Source: Linanthus parryae
Lineage: Eukaryota > Streptophyta > Magnoliopsida > Ericales > Polemoniaceae
DNA: 64,000 bases
Reading direction: 5' to 3'
Assembly: GCA_023055425.1 (NCBI GenBank)
Contig: JALGPY010000001.1
Location: 139,153,368 to 139,217,367 of the forward strand
A model generated the notes under the pieces. It saw only the letters and a program-made list of their open reading frames with translations, did not search any database and was not told where the DNA came from. The position numbers and the translations under genes are program-made. How positions within the stretch are numbered: position 1 is the stretch's first letter; each line of letters starts with the position of its first letter. Below, piece after piece: positions 32,113-43,303 of the stretch.

Positions 32113-34239
32113 CTAAACCAATGCATCTTTATTTAGCATTTTGAATTCCAATCTTAGAGCTGAGAATCTTTCATCTGCTAATGGTTTAGTGAAGATATCT
32201 GCAATTTGCATGTTAGTAGCAACAAATTCAAGAACAATATCACCTTTCTCAGCATGATCTCTGATGAAATTGTGTCTGACACCAATGTGCTTGGTTCTTA
32301 AATGTTGAACTGGATTCTTTGTAATTAAAATTGCACTGGTGTTATCACATTTGATAGGTATGCTTCTGAAGTCAAATCCAAGGTCTCTTAGCTGTTGAGC
32401 AATCCATAGTACTTGTGAACAACATGCTCCTGCAGCTATATATTCAGCTTCAGCTGTTGATAGAGCAACTGAATTCTGTTTCTTGGAATGCCAACTAATG
32501 AATGATGATCCAATAAATTGACAAGTTCCTGAAGTGCTTTTCCAATCAACTTTGTAACCTGCAAAGTCAGCATCTGAAAAACCATACAAAGAAAAATTAG
32601 AATGTCTTGGATACCAAAGCCCTAAGTCTTTAGTTCCATTGAGATATCTGAAGATTCTCTTCACAGCACTTAAGTGTGACTCCTTTGGATAAGCTTGAAA
32701 TCTAGCACACATGCATACACTAAACATGATATATGGTCTGCTATCTGTAAGATAGAGTAATGATCCAATCATACCTCTATACTCTTTCGCATTAACACTC
32801 TTACCAGATTCATCCTTGTGTAAGGGTAGTGTAGAACTCATTAGAGTCTTGGCTTCCTTACATTGAGCCATGCTATACTTGCTTAACAAGTCTCTTGTGT
32901 ATTTGCTTTGATGCAGAAAGATGCCCTTCTTCAAAAGATGTATCTGAAGTCCTAGGAAGAAGTTCAGCTCTCCCATACTCATTTCAAATTCCCTGCTCAG
33001 AAGACTTGAGAATTCTCTGGCAACTGGAGCAAAAGTTTCCTCATAATCAATACCTTCCTCTTGGTTGTAACCTTGAGCAACTAACCTTGCTTTGTTTCTG
33101 ATCACTTTGCCACTTTCATCCAACTTATTTCTGAACACCCATCTGGTACCAATGACAGACTGGTTTGTGGGTGGAGGAATCAGGTTCCACAACTTCTTCC
33201 TTTCAAACTCATTGAGTTCACTTTGCATAGCAATGATCCAATCTTCTTCTTGTAATGCTTCCTTCACAGTTTTAGGTTTTACAAGAGAGATAAAAGCCTT
33301 AAAAGCACATAAGTTCATCAACTGTGATCTAGTTTGTGTACCAGTGGTTGGATCTGAAATGATATTATCAACTGGATGTGATGAGAGATATTTGAATCTC
33401 TTTATTGGAGACCAGGGTTCAGGTTCTCCATATATCTTTTCTGGTCTTGAAGTAGTGGCTTTGTTACTTGTATCCTTCTGATCATCTTTATCAAGGCTTT
33501 GAGGCTTATTTTCAAGGCCTTGAGCACCATTTTCAAGGTCTTGAACGTGTCGTCTGTTTTCTTCTGAGCCTTTCTTGAATCCCAGTGGATTCTCAGTCTC
33601 TTCCTCTGATTCATGCTTGTTCAAATTCAAGTCTGCAAAACTTTCACTCAAAAAACCATCATAACTTTCATCAAAAATAACATGAATGCTCTCTTCAACC
33701 AGTTTGGTTCTTTTATTGTAAACTCTATAACCTTTGCTATTCAGAGAGTAACCAAGAAAAATACCTTCATCACTTCTTGCATCAAACTTACCAAGGTTGT
33801 CTTTTCCATTGTTATGGATAAAACATGTGCATCCAAAGGGCTTGAAGTATGAAATGTTTGGCTTCCTCCCTTTGAATAGTTCATAGGGGGTCTTCTTCAG
33901 TATAGGTCTGATCAAGCACCTGTTTAGTATATAGTTTGCTGTATTCACAACTTTTTCCCAATAATGTTTTGGCAACTTGTTTTCAAGATGCATTGTCCTT
34001 GACATATCTTCAAGAGTCATGTTCTTTCTTTCAACAACACCATTCTGTTGAGGAGTTCTTGGAGTAGAAAAGTTGTGAGTAATAACATGCTTATCACAGA
34101 ACAAATCAAATTCTAATTGATCACATTCTCTACCATGATCACTTCTAATTGAAGCTACATGTAGGTTTTTCATAGTTTGAAGTTCTCTGCAAATATTTGA
34201 AAATTCAGAGACGGCTTCAAATTTTTCTTTGAGAAACAT
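32113..34239 (-). pseudogene. Sirevirus pol: integrase core to RNase H, RT core deleted in frame
   Basis: A 708-codon open frame. It starts within the integrase core (RSDHGRECD, second catalytic Asp; TPQQNGVVERKN, catalytic Glu) and continues through the integrase C-terminus and RT start (IGTRWVFRNKLDESGKV; DYEETFAPVA near 33020). It then jumps directly to EFEMSMGELNFFLGLQI near 32970, followed by an intact-looking RNase H (YGFSDADFAG, STAEAEYIAA, IKCDNTSAI, HIGVRHNFIRD). In copia RTs roughly 120 residues including the YVDD box belong between these blocks. The deletion kept the frame open. The protein could not reverse transcribe. Confidence 0.85.
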
Positions 34240-34960
34240 AACCCAAGTAAACTAGAAAAATCATCTACAACAACCAGCATGGACCTTTTACCTTTTGGAG
34301 TAGGAGTACTCATAGGAACACAGAGATCCATATGAAGTAGTTCAATGGGTCTAGTTGTACTTACAAACTTCTTGGCTTGAAAGAAATTCTGCTCAGCTTG
34401 CCCTGAGCACAGGCTTTGCACAATTCATCTTCTTTGAACTTAATGGATGGAAATCCTCTTACCAAATCTTTGGAAATCAACTTGTTCAAAGTATGCAAAC
34501 TAATATGACCAAGCTTCCTATGCCAAAGCTTTGAATCCTCTTTCAAGGCCTTGAGGCACTTCAAACTTTTACCTGTAACTTTGTTAGTCTGAAAAGTATA
34601 AACATTGTTTGATCTAGAGGTTGTGAGAATGCAATTTTCTGATTTCTCACTTTGCACCACACACTTATCTTTATCAAAGATAACCTTATTTCCATTATCA
34701 CAAAACTGAAATACACTAAGCAAGTTAAATTTTAAACCATCAACTAGAGATACATAAGAAATAGAGTTTTCAGAATCAGTACCAACTTTACCAATATCAA
34801 GAATATTGCATTTGCCTTTGTCACCAAGAGTAATTCAACCTTCTGATTGCTCTTTCAATTCTGAGAATAGATATCTCTTTCCACTCATGTGTCTTGGGCA
34901 ACCACTGTCCATAAACCACTTCTGTTCTTTGATGTTGGTGACAGCTTGCAAACACCAATC
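34170..34960 (-). pseudogene. Sirevirus protease and integrase N-terminus
   Basis: After a one-base frame change at about 34960, the - strand reads KEQKWFMDSGCPRHMSG (retropepsin D-S-G near 34900). Next come the pre-integrase H2C2 zinc finger (LWHRKLGHIS, LCKACAQGK, 34530-34400) and the first integrase Asp (LLHMDLCVPM near 34325). Frameshifts near 34840 and 34240 separate these blocks from each other and from the main pol frame. Confidence 0.75.
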
Positions 34961-36815
34961 ACTGCCTTATCCAGTTGTTAGACCAAGTGTAGAATTTGGA
35001 TTCATATTCAGGATCAACCATGTTAGGTGGTCTAACCCCTTTACAAACCCAAATTTGTTTAACTTGTCCTTTGAGTTGAAATGAAAACGTGTTCCTCATT
35101 ATATGAGGGTCTCTTCTTATGAAAGGACAAGTCATTTTAACATGGCTAGTTTTACAGCAGTAATGACATTTAGGAGAAGTTTTGTTTCCAGCCTTCACAA
35201 ATCTGGTATTGTTCTTTCTTGGAAATTTTGGATTGAATCCAATACCAGCTTTGTGAACTGACTGTGAACTTCCTCCAAGAATCAAGTTCAACTTGTTTTC
35301 TGATCCAGCAAGCCTAAATTTGACCAACTCATATTCTTGAAGTTTCTCAGTAAGAATAGTCTTTTGTTTATCTAATTCATCAACTTGATGTTTTAGATTA
35401 ACAAGGTTGTTACTCATCAAAGAGTTCTCTGTGACTACTTCCTTGACTTGTGTTTTCAAGGCTTTGAAACTGGTTTTCAAGGCCTTGAAATCACTGTCAG
35501 TTTTCTTCTGAGAGATTTCAAGATTCTGATTTAGACAAACAAGTTGTAGGTTCTCTTTTGCTTGCTCATGAACTTTTTCTTTCAAAAGTCTGTTCTCTTT
35601 CAGATAATCTTCTTCATTTAAAAGCATTGTTCTGAGATAATCTGAAAGAGCATCATTTGGTTTTGAAATCAGACAGTTTACCATTAACTCAATGTTCTTT
35701 TCAGAACTTTCATCATGCTTGGCCATGAAGCATAGGTTGGCATGTTCTTCTTCAGATTCTGATTCACTTGAGCTATCTGAATCACTCCATGAAGCTATCA
35801 TAGCTTTCTTTCTTCTATCATGGTCTTTCTTTTGAAAGCTCTTGCTTTTATTGTGTGGACAGTGTCTTATCAAATGTCCTGCATCACCACATTCAAAGCA
35901 GTTCATGAACTTTGATTTATTTTGTGAAGACGACTTACCTTTGTAGTCTATGCTATTGGATGGTCTATGTCTTTCTCTGTTGAAGTCATTGTTTCCAAAT
36001 TTTTTCTTCATTTTGAGAATTCTTTTCAAGGCTTTGGAAATCAAAGCAAATGGATCTTCACCATCACCATCCTCAGTTTCAAGGCTTTGAGTTCTCTCAT
36101 TCTCTTTGGCTTTGAGAGCTAAGTTCTTGACACTTTCTGGGAGCTCTCCATCAGCTTCATTCATAGATATTTCATGTTTCAGAGGTTTCCTTTTTAGGTC
36201 ATCAAGTTGTAGAGTTGAGAGATTCTGAGCTTCTTCAATAGCTGTGGTCTTTGGTTCCCACTTTGCCTTTGGAAGACTTATAAAAATCTTCCTCACCTTT
36301 TCTTCATTGGAAAATTGTTTTCCCAGTGAATCAAGGTTGTTAACAATGTCAGTGAACCTCTTGAACATGTCTCTGATAGATTCATCTGGATTCATCTTAA
36401 ACAACTCATATTGCCTGAGATAGATGTTGATCTTGGTTTGCTTGACTTGACTGGTTCCTTCAAAAGTTACCACAAGCTTATCCCAGATTTCTTTGGCAGT
36501 AGTGCAGCCTGAAATTCTGTTGAATTCATTTGTACTCAAAGCACAATATAAGATGTTAATAGCTTTGTAATTCTTAGAGAATTGCTCTAATTCAGAAGAG
36601 GAGAGTGAATCTTCAGTTTTGGGAGTTCTAGTCCCATCTTTCTCTGTGTAGAAAGTGTGAGGTCCATTCTGAATAATGGTCCAAATCTCTATGTCTTGAT
36701 CAATGATGAACATTTTCATCAAATCTTTCCAGTGAGCAAAATTTTCTCCACAAAATAGAGGAGGTCTGTTAGCAGCTCTTCCCTGTGAGAAACCATCATC
36801 ACCTGCAGTACTCAT
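34959..36815 (-). CDS. Sirevirus gag
   Basis: A 618-codon open frame from MSTAGDDGFSQGR; the frame also extends 16 codons upstream, but this Met fits the start of copia gags. It has the RPPLFCGENFAHWKDLMKMF start, a UBN2-type capsid domain (GCTTAKEIWDKLVVTFEGTS; KINIYLRQYELFKMNPDESI), a CCHC knuckle (CFECGDAGHLIRHC, near 35890), a long predicted coiled coil (35640-35300) and a second knuckle-like cluster (CHYCCKTSHVKMTC, near 35150). The long coiled-coil-bearing gag is a Sirevirus trait. The frame ends where protease should begin, with a one-base shift. Confidence 0.85.
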   Translation of the reverse strand: MSTAGDDGFSQGRAANRPPLFCGENFAHWKDLMKMFIIDQDIEIWTIIQNGPHTFYTEKDGTRTPKTEDSLSSSELEQFSKNYKAINILYCALSTNEFNRISGCTTAKEIWDKLVVTFEGTSQVKQTKINIYLRQYELFKMNPDESIRDMFKRFTDIVNNLDSLGKQFSNEEKVRKIFISLPKAKWEPKTTAIEEAQNLSTLQLDDLKRKPLKHEISMNEADGELPESVKNLALKAKENERTQSLETEDGDGEDPFALISKALKRILKMKKKFGNNDFNRERHRPSNSIDYKGKSSSQNKSKFMNCFECGDAGHLIRHCPHNKSKSFQKKDHDRRKKAMIASWSDSDSSSESESEEEHANLCFMAKHDESSEKNIELMVNCLISKPNDALSDYLRTMLLNEEDYLKENRLLKEKVHEQAKENLQLVCLNQNLEISQKKTDSDFKALKTSFKALKTQVKEVVTENSLMSNNLVNLKHQVDELDKQKTILTEKLQEYELVKFRLAGSENKLNLILGGSSQSVHKAGIGFNPKFPRKNNTRFVKAGNKTSPKCHYCCKTSHVKMTCPFIRRDPHIMRNTFSFQLKGQVKQIWVCKGVRPPNMVDPEYESKFYTWSNNWIRQ

Positions 36816-36849
36816 GATCACCAGATAGTTAAATCTATACAGTGATACA

Positions 36850-36862
36850 AGCTCTGATACCA
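36850..36862 (-). other. Sirevirus primer-binding site (tRNA-iMet)
   Basis: The - strand reads TTGGTATCAGAGC two to three bases after the LTR end CACTTTCA, the standard initiator-Met primer site of copia elements. Confidence 0.85.
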
Positions 36863-36864
36863 AT

Positions 36865-37980
36865 TGAAAGTGTGAGTATGCGGATGGTAATCCCGCAAGA
36901 TACTCTGGAAGGGGGGGGTAAATAGAGTGCCAACTTTTTGCAAAACTTGCTAAGATAAATAATCTTGTGAAAGCTAGCGAAGTTCAAGGCATTGAAATCA
37001 AGTTCAAGCCCTTGAAAATGAATACAGTTTGTAAAGGATCATTCAAGTCTTTTTCAAGGCTTTGAACAGAGTTTCAAACCCTTGAAAACAGACAAGTTTG
37101 AATGACGTAAGCTGAGTAAGTAAAGAAACTGTAGTTGCAAGAGACATGTGATTTATACAGTTCAGTCCACTTGGAACTAATCTCTACCTCAGGGATTTGA
37201 TCCCTGCAGGATTTTCAACACAATTCTTATTAATCAAAAGCTAAGCCCTAGATCTCAAGCCCAGAGAGATGCCTTACTCTGTTACAGCTTGTGGTTCTCC
37301 CTAACCTATCTAATACCTGCTCTAGCTAAATGATTAACTAAGAATTATCTATTGTTCATCTTGAACAATCCTCGATAATAAAGATAGAAATACTACAGAA
37401 ATGATCTACCAATGAAGCACTATACAGAAGAACACTAGAGTGTAGATACTGCAGTGAAGTATGCAGTGAACTTCTGTGGAATGGATTGTGAGATTGATCA
37501 ACTTCTTTGATGCTTGTCAATCCAGACTTGTCTCTCTCTTTTTTCCCGTTGAGTGTTGTGTGTGCTGCTTCAGAATTGAGCTCTATTTAAACTTCACACA
37601 GCTCTGCAAATCTTCCCATATTTTCAGCAATAAATCTCCTATTTTGTAGGCAACAGACTTTGACTCTTTGAAAATCTTCTCCAACGGTTAAGTGATCACA
37701 AACCAGAGATAATGTCGTGATCTTGCATTTGAATATATTTAGAAGCTGTCATACCAGTTAGATCAAACACATTATCATCTTCTCAATTATTTCCTTCCCT
37801 GCACAAGTGAGATTAGGAAATAATCCCTGCAAACTAGGAAATAAAATTCCCTGCAAAATCATAGTCAAACAGATGATATTCTATGTTCAAATATGTTAGA
37901 ATAATTTGTCTTTCATCATCTAATAACAGTAAATCAATCATATGAAGGAGAGATATGAAATCTACTTAGAAGAGTTTACA
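36865..37980 (-). repeat. Sirevirus 5' LTR (copy B), 1116 bp
   Basis: It runs from TGAAAGTGTGAG to AGAGTTTACA on the + strand, with the same ends as copy A. Its left neighbour is the primer site and gag. Its right neighbour is, unexpectedly, a polypurine tract and 3' internal sequence of the same family. Confidence 0.85.
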
Positions 37981-38345
37981 GAAAGCTCCCCCTGAGAATG
38001 TTCATATAGGTTAGACAGTTTCAAGGCTTTGAATCCAGTTTCAAGGCCTTGAAAATAGCTATACTATTTTCAAGCCTCTGATAACTGATTCAAGGCTTTG
38101 AAAGCTGATTCAAGGCATTGAAATAGTCAAACTATTTCAAGACTTGCACAACCTGATCTTACAATCTCCCCCTTTATGAGAGACAAAACCAAATTCTGTA
38201 TGATCCTTAGTCTCTGCAAAAAATACTGATTATTTCATAATAACACAGTAATTCCAAAAAGATCCAACTTATTCAATTTAGCAACAGAAACTAAAAGTTC
38301 GGCAGATAACAGATAATTCCTGAAAAAAACTAAAAACCTATTCAA
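37981..38345 (-). repeat. Partial Sirevirus 3' internal segment upstream of the 5' LTR
   Basis: It is nearly the same as 7092-7440 (polypurine tract, palindromes, CTCCCCCTTTATGAGAGACA) and stops at AAAACCTATTCAA, directly before the 8-bp duplication TTGCGCTT. It shows that a second Sirevirus unit once lay to the right and was deleted. Confidence 0.75.
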
Positions 38346-38353
38346 TTGCGCTT
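38346..38353. repeat. 8-bp target-site duplication, right copy (TTGCGCTT)
   Basis: It is identical to 5385-5392. LINE-2 endonuclease sequence resumes immediately to the right. Confidence 0.7.
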
Positions 38354-38853
38354 GCATACTATCTCTCCATAATAAATCCAAACCTCCACTTCTACCTTTG
38401 GAATCAATTGTGAAACACTTTGTAAGAACCTAGTTTGGCAATATTTTTACCATCTCTAAACGATACAATTTGGTCTCCATTAGGAAACCAAATATGGGGA
38501 TTTTTTACTTCACGAGATCGCGAAGCGAAAGGAACGTACACAGGTTCCCCACCCCTCGTACGTTCCAACTTAAGAGGCGCATTGTTGTTGGCGGGACAGC
38601 CCCGGAGCCGCCGCTAGCACTGTGTTAAGGGACTATGGAACACCCTTCTCCAACTACATACCTTCACGAACTGGGGAGCACTCCAACAATAATTGCTCAG
38701 TTTCATTCTGGTCCTCCTCAACTGTTTTGTTGGTGGCGGGTTGAAGAGGTGGGCAAAAGTTCATAAGTTCTCCTTTTGTCTTTACTGAATCTAACTTCGT
38801 TACAATTGTCATGTCTTTTGACCCCGCACGTTGAATTGGCTAATCTTGTTGGA
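38354..38853 (-). pseudogene. LINE-2 ORF1 end and ORF2 endonuclease N-terminus
   Basis: The - strand reads LSWNVRGVGNLCTFLSLRD near 38570-38510 and MVKILPN, then FTIDSKGRSGGLDLLWRDSM ending near 38357. This is the typical start of an APE-type LINE endonuclease. Stops and a small frameshift (near 38500) are present. The frame continues at 5384 across the 33-kb insertion. The 250 bp to the right (38600-38853) are the C-terminal part of ORF1, also with stops. Confidence 0.75.
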
Positions 38854-38858
38854 AATTG
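38854..38858. repeat. Copia-2 target-site duplication, left (AATTG)
   Basis: It matches 57451-57455 exactly and flanks the two LTRs of Copia-2. Confidence 0.85.
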
Positions 38859-40275
38859 TGTTGGGTTTTGACGTAGTTATTGCAGTGGAATAACAAATTT
38901 AATTCCTACTCAAATCCGGCCAAGGATCACATGAAGAGACATTCATAACATGATAAGGGACATAGAAGATGCGTACCTTTTGGTTCGGGAGATCACACGA
39001 AGAATAATGTCCTCGTCTCTACGGTTGATCCACGTCTAGAGGTGAGATCTAAATCTTCCTTCCCCTAGTGCTAGTTTGGACCGGAGGAAGAGGGAAGAAC
39101 CAATCAAGCAACGAGGGACAGAAAGAGGATCGACCCTCTCTTTGTGGCTGAAGAGTAGGGGCGGACGGCTAGGGGCTTCGGCCTCTAGCTTGTCTTGCTC
39201 TCTCTTTGGCACTCTCCCACTCACTTATGTTATGAGCATTAGTTGTGGGAAGGAAGCTAGGGGCATCCTTTGTATAGTCCAACAACTCCTTGTTAACTAC
39301 AAAAGGCCCTTCCTAATCCCACATGAAGTTGGATTAGTCCCTTCCTTGCATCCTACTAAGTTTGCAAGGCGTTGCAAAGTGATCCTTCTAATTAATAAAT
39401 CATATTATTTAATCTCAAATCTGGTTCAACTCTATTAGACGTGTGACCCCATAGGTTTCTACTTAGTTGGTAGTAACTTATTACTAACATGGAGCGGTGT
39501 CTAGCAACACATCCATGCAACCCAACTAATAGAAAGAAGTCAATGATCCCGACAACCTCTGTGCCCAATATCACATATTGCATTATCCCTTTGTCTCCAT
39601 ATCCGGATTGGGCACGAGACATAAATAGTCACACTCGTATATCCAATCCATAGTTCCTCGATCCTGGGAATATGCTTATGCAAGCAGATAACATCAATAT
39701 CTCCAAATTGATTTATCTGAGTCTGGCCAGACATTGAATAAGCACCATTCCTCGAGTGGCTATGGATATTTGCTCCCACTATGTGGGAGGGACAAATCCT
39801 CTCTACATCACTACGATCTCTAATCTTGCTTCCTATCAGGTCTGATAGCTATCTTTATAGTTGCCCGGTTAAGGCGCAACGTTGGATAACATCAAAGTAT
39901 GATATTCCACAACTAGAGTATCTAGTAACTTCAAGTCTAAGGATTGCAACTATATTAGCACTTCGAGAAGCGATTGTGACTTTAACATAATCTAATGTAT
40001 CCTTCTCGTTGTGGGTCAATCCAGTATGCCATTACTCCTAATGCATACCCATGCGTTAGACTTGATATCCTCATATCAATCTACGCACATACTAGTCTAT
40101 ATTTTGATCGTCGTGTTAACCAATATAAATGAACTAGGGATATTTAAGATAAAAAAACACATTGTATCTAAGGACTTCATCATATTAAATATCTCAATAA
40201 TTAATAAATGAATATTCTAGCCAAAAACATTGTTCATACTAAATATAGATTGCCTCTAGGGTACCTATTCCAACA
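38859..40275 (-). repeat. Copia-2 3' LTR, 1417 bp
   Basis: It runs from TGTTGGGTTTTGACG to CTATTCCAACA and is similar along its length to 56046-57450. Open frames inside it (39036-40211) also occur in the other LTR only in broken form and are not genes. Confidence 0.9.
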
Positions 40276-40292
40276 GTATCCCACTTGTACTA
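40276..40292 (-). other. Copia-2 polypurine tract
   Basis: The - strand reads AGTACAAGTGGGATAC immediately before the LTR start TGTTGGAATAGG. Confidence 0.6.
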
Positions 40293-40295
40293 GAG

Positions 40296-41690
40296 TCAAT
40301 CTGGTGCATCTCGTATGCTTATAGATCTTGCCTGTCCTTTATGGTTTCGCTGCGCAAGTGGTTTTGTGAGTGGATCTGAAAGATTGTCATCTGTTGGAAT
40401 CTTGCACATATTCACATCTCCTCGATCGATCATATCACGAATAAGATGGAATCTCCTAAGTACATGCTTTGATTTCTGATGTGATCTTGGTTCCTTAGCT
40501 TGTGCGACCGCTCCAGAGTTGTCACAGTACAACTCTATGGGATCCACGATTCTAGGGACCACACAGAGCTCAGTGATAAAATTCTTTATCCAAACTGCCT
40601 CTTTTGCTGCTTCCGCAGCAGCAATGTACTCAGCTTCTGTTGTAGAATCATCAATTGTAAGCTTGCGTATCCAGACTGCGATCTGTAGTCATCTTTGTTG
40701 GTTTGGAAGCTTGCGTCAGTGTAACCAATTACACTTAGGTCTTCCCTACCTCCAAATATCAAGAACGCATCCTTTGTTCTTCTTAAGTACTTTAGGATGT
40801 TCTTGACAGCAATCCAGCGACTCTCACCCGAATTGGACTGATATCTACTGACCATACTCAACGCGTATGATACGTCTGGTCTATTACACAACATGGCGTA
40901 CATGATTGATCCTATTGCCGAAGCATATGGTATCCTACTCATGCGGTCCTTCTCAATCTCATTGGAAGGACAGTCAGTCTTAGAAAGAGTGACTCCATGC
41001 GACATGGGCAAGAATCCCTTCTTGGAATCTTGCATGTTGAACCTCTTCAACACCTTGTCTATATATGTACTTTGACTTAGGCCGAGCAGCTTTCTAGACC
41101 TATCCCTATAGATCTTTATACCAAGTATATAAGCTGCATCTCCTAGGTCCTTCATTGCGAAACACATTCCTAGCCAATCTTTAACATATTGCAAAGTAGG
41201 AATATCTTTTCCAATGATTAGTATGTCATCCACATACAAGACCAGAAACACTACAGAACTCCAACTAACCTTCTTGTAAACACAAGGCTCATCTTCGTTC
41301 TTGATGAAGCCAAAATACTTGACCGCGTCATCAAAATGTTGATTCCAACTCCTAGAAGCTTGTTTCAATCCATAAATGGATCGTTGCAGCTTACAGACTT
41401 TATTGGCATTCTCTGGATCTTCAAAACCCTCCGGTTGTATCATGTACACATCCTCAAGGAGGTTCCCATAAAGGAACGTTGTTTTAACATCCATCTGCCA
41501 AATCTCATAGTCATAGTATGCTGCAATATCAAGTAGGATTCGAATGGATTTAGTCATGGCGACTGGTGAAAAGGTCTCATCATAGTCAATACCATGAATG
41601 TCTATACTCTTTGGCCACCAATCGCCCCTTATAGGCAACTACCTTGCCATCCATGTAAGTCTTCTTCTTGAATACCCATTTGCACCCTAT
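40296..41690 (-). pseudogene. Copia-2 reverse transcriptase and RNase H
   Basis: It continues from the integrase side after element E as PIGCKWVFKKKTYMDGKV. RT motifs are HGIDYDETFSPVAMTKSIR, WQMDVKTTFLYGNLLEDVYM and the intact catalytic LVLYVDDILIIG near 41220. RNase H shows GYTDASFQTNKDD, then a small deletion with a frameshift near 40650, then STTEAEYIAAAEA, IELYCDNSGAVAQ and HVLRRFHLIRDMI. A frameshift lies at about 41630. The C-terminal end at 40296 adjoins the polypurine tract. Confidence 0.85.
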
Positions 41691-41694
41691 GGGC
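41690..41694. repeat. Element E target-site duplication, left (TGGGC)
   Basis: It pairs with TTGGC at 48829-48833, one mismatch. The Copia-2 frame (EGVRP then IGCKWVF) continues across when E and one copy are removed. Confidence 0.7.
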
Positions 41695-43297
41695 TGATAA
41701 ATCTGTTTTCAGAGTTATTTTTTTGCTTATTTGTCTACGTTTTGTATGCTCATAATGGAGAATATAGCGTCTTTTCGAGTAAATCATGCTTTAATTGTGA
41801 AAATGAGTTTGTGTGTTAAATGTGAATTCCGGGCGTTTTTTGCATCGTTTTACATGTTATTTATCATATTTCGTCACATTTGATCTTCGCGGGGATTTCG
41901 TGTTGTGATTTTCAGGGCCGGAGCACGCGAGGAGCAAGTGGATAGAGAAAACGAACTTCGGAAACTAAGGCGAGCTCGAGATTTGAGAAGGAAAATGAGA
42001 GACGAATGACCAAGTGCTAGAGACGCTCGTGAGTAGATGTTACGAGTGTTGAGGCATGAGGAGAGCTCAAAATGGAGGATCAAACGAAGAATCGATGCTC
42101 GGGAGATGATTCGGAAGCAGGAGATACAACATTGGAAAAGTTGAAAATTTGGCTAAGGGAGTAGGTCGCACGACCTACTCAATTAGGTCGCATGACCTAA
42201 TGGAAGATTTCAGCGAGTTTATACAGGTCGCACGACCTACAGATCAGGTCGCACGACCTAGTGCCAGAAACCAGTAGGTCGCACGACCTACTTTACAGGT
42301 CGCACGACCTACTTTTTGTGCAAAAAAATTCAGAAACGTCCGGGGCTTTTGTGCAATTACTTGTAACTTGTTCTAAACTTTATAGAAAGTATTAGAATGA
42401 TCTAGGGCACGTTTTTGGTCAGTTTTAATGTGGGAGAACTTGCTTGGAGAGGGAGAGATCGCTTGGAGAGCTTTGGAGCACTTGGATCACTCGTTTGGCT
42501 TCTAAAAACCCCGTTTCTTCTCTAGTTTTGATTGTTGATTATGAAAACTTGTACTTTGATCATGTTTAAGCTTTTCTAAACTTTTATTTCGGGATATCTC
42601 GTAGGGATCTAGGTTTTGACCACCATGTTTGGTAATTTATGGATTTGCTATCATGCATTCAAGCTTAATTGATGATTATTTATCTAGTTATGTGTGTTTT
42701 ATGCTTATCACTCTTCTTTTCTATTGTTAGACGTATCAATAGGATTGAGCTAGGTCGTGAACGTTAGAGACATCAACGTTTGTTTCCCGAAAAATTGAAA
42801 TACACACTAGCCGAATCTAGGGTTGAGAAATCTTGCTAGTTAGCTAAGAACAAAGAGTAGATTATTGATCGTAAAGCATGCTTAAACTTGATTAGACTAG
42901 AGAAATCGGTTTTGATAGTTTAAGTATAGGTGTTGGTTGAGAAATCTTCAACATATGAGTGCTCGTTTAACTAGATAATGAATCATCGTGTTAGTATAAC
43001 GTAAATCCAACATAGTGTGAAATACCTAGTTAACCGTAGAGATATCCTGAATTCATCAAACTTTGAGAAAACCCTACAATACTTAGTCTTTATTAATCGT
43101 GAAGCACTTTGATCGATTAATTGAGATTCGTACTTTCTTCAATTTTAGTAGAATTAGTAAACACAAACAACTGCGATTGACCCACATAAGGATTGGATAT
43201 AACACTAATTTACAAAGAAGTCTCTTGGGTACGATAAACCCGGATTACTGGATATTACTACACACGAGTGCCGTTCACTTGCGGTTGGCTCTTGTCA
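41695..43297 (+). repeat. Element E 5' LTR, 1603 bp
   Basis: It runs from TGATAAATCTGTTTTC to GGCTCTTGTCA. It contains six GGTCGCACGACC palindromes (one as GGTCGCATGACC) between 42163 and 42310. Confidence 0.85.
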
Positions 43298-43303
43298 AGT
43301 TTT

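Larger units (their letters stand above)
5966..38345 (-). mobile_element. Sirevirus-type Ty1/copia element, split by element D
   Basis: In - strand order the element has a partial 3' internal segment (38345-37981), the 5' LTR (37980-36865), a tRNA-iMet primer site, gag, protease, integrase and RT-RNase H (36815-32113), polypurine-like tracts, an accessory 3' frame (31640-30754, continuing at 7978), a last polypurine tract and the 3' LTR (7091-5966). Assignment to the Sirevirus group rests on the gag style (long gag with zinc knuckles and a coiled-coil-rich C-terminal part), several GGGGGAG-type polypurine tracts and an extra 3' frame. Repeated TTCAAGGCCTTGAA-like palindromes run through the element. 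It is inactive: frameshifts, an RT deletion and the D insertion. Confidence 0.8.

Noticed and set aside
32895..33852. + strand frames opposite Sirevirus pol
   Set aside because: Shadows of the conserved - strand pol domains.
39036..40211. Frames within the Copia-2 LTR on both strands
   Set aside because: They lie in an LTR, are not preserved intact in the other LTR (56046-57450) and have no recognisable domains.
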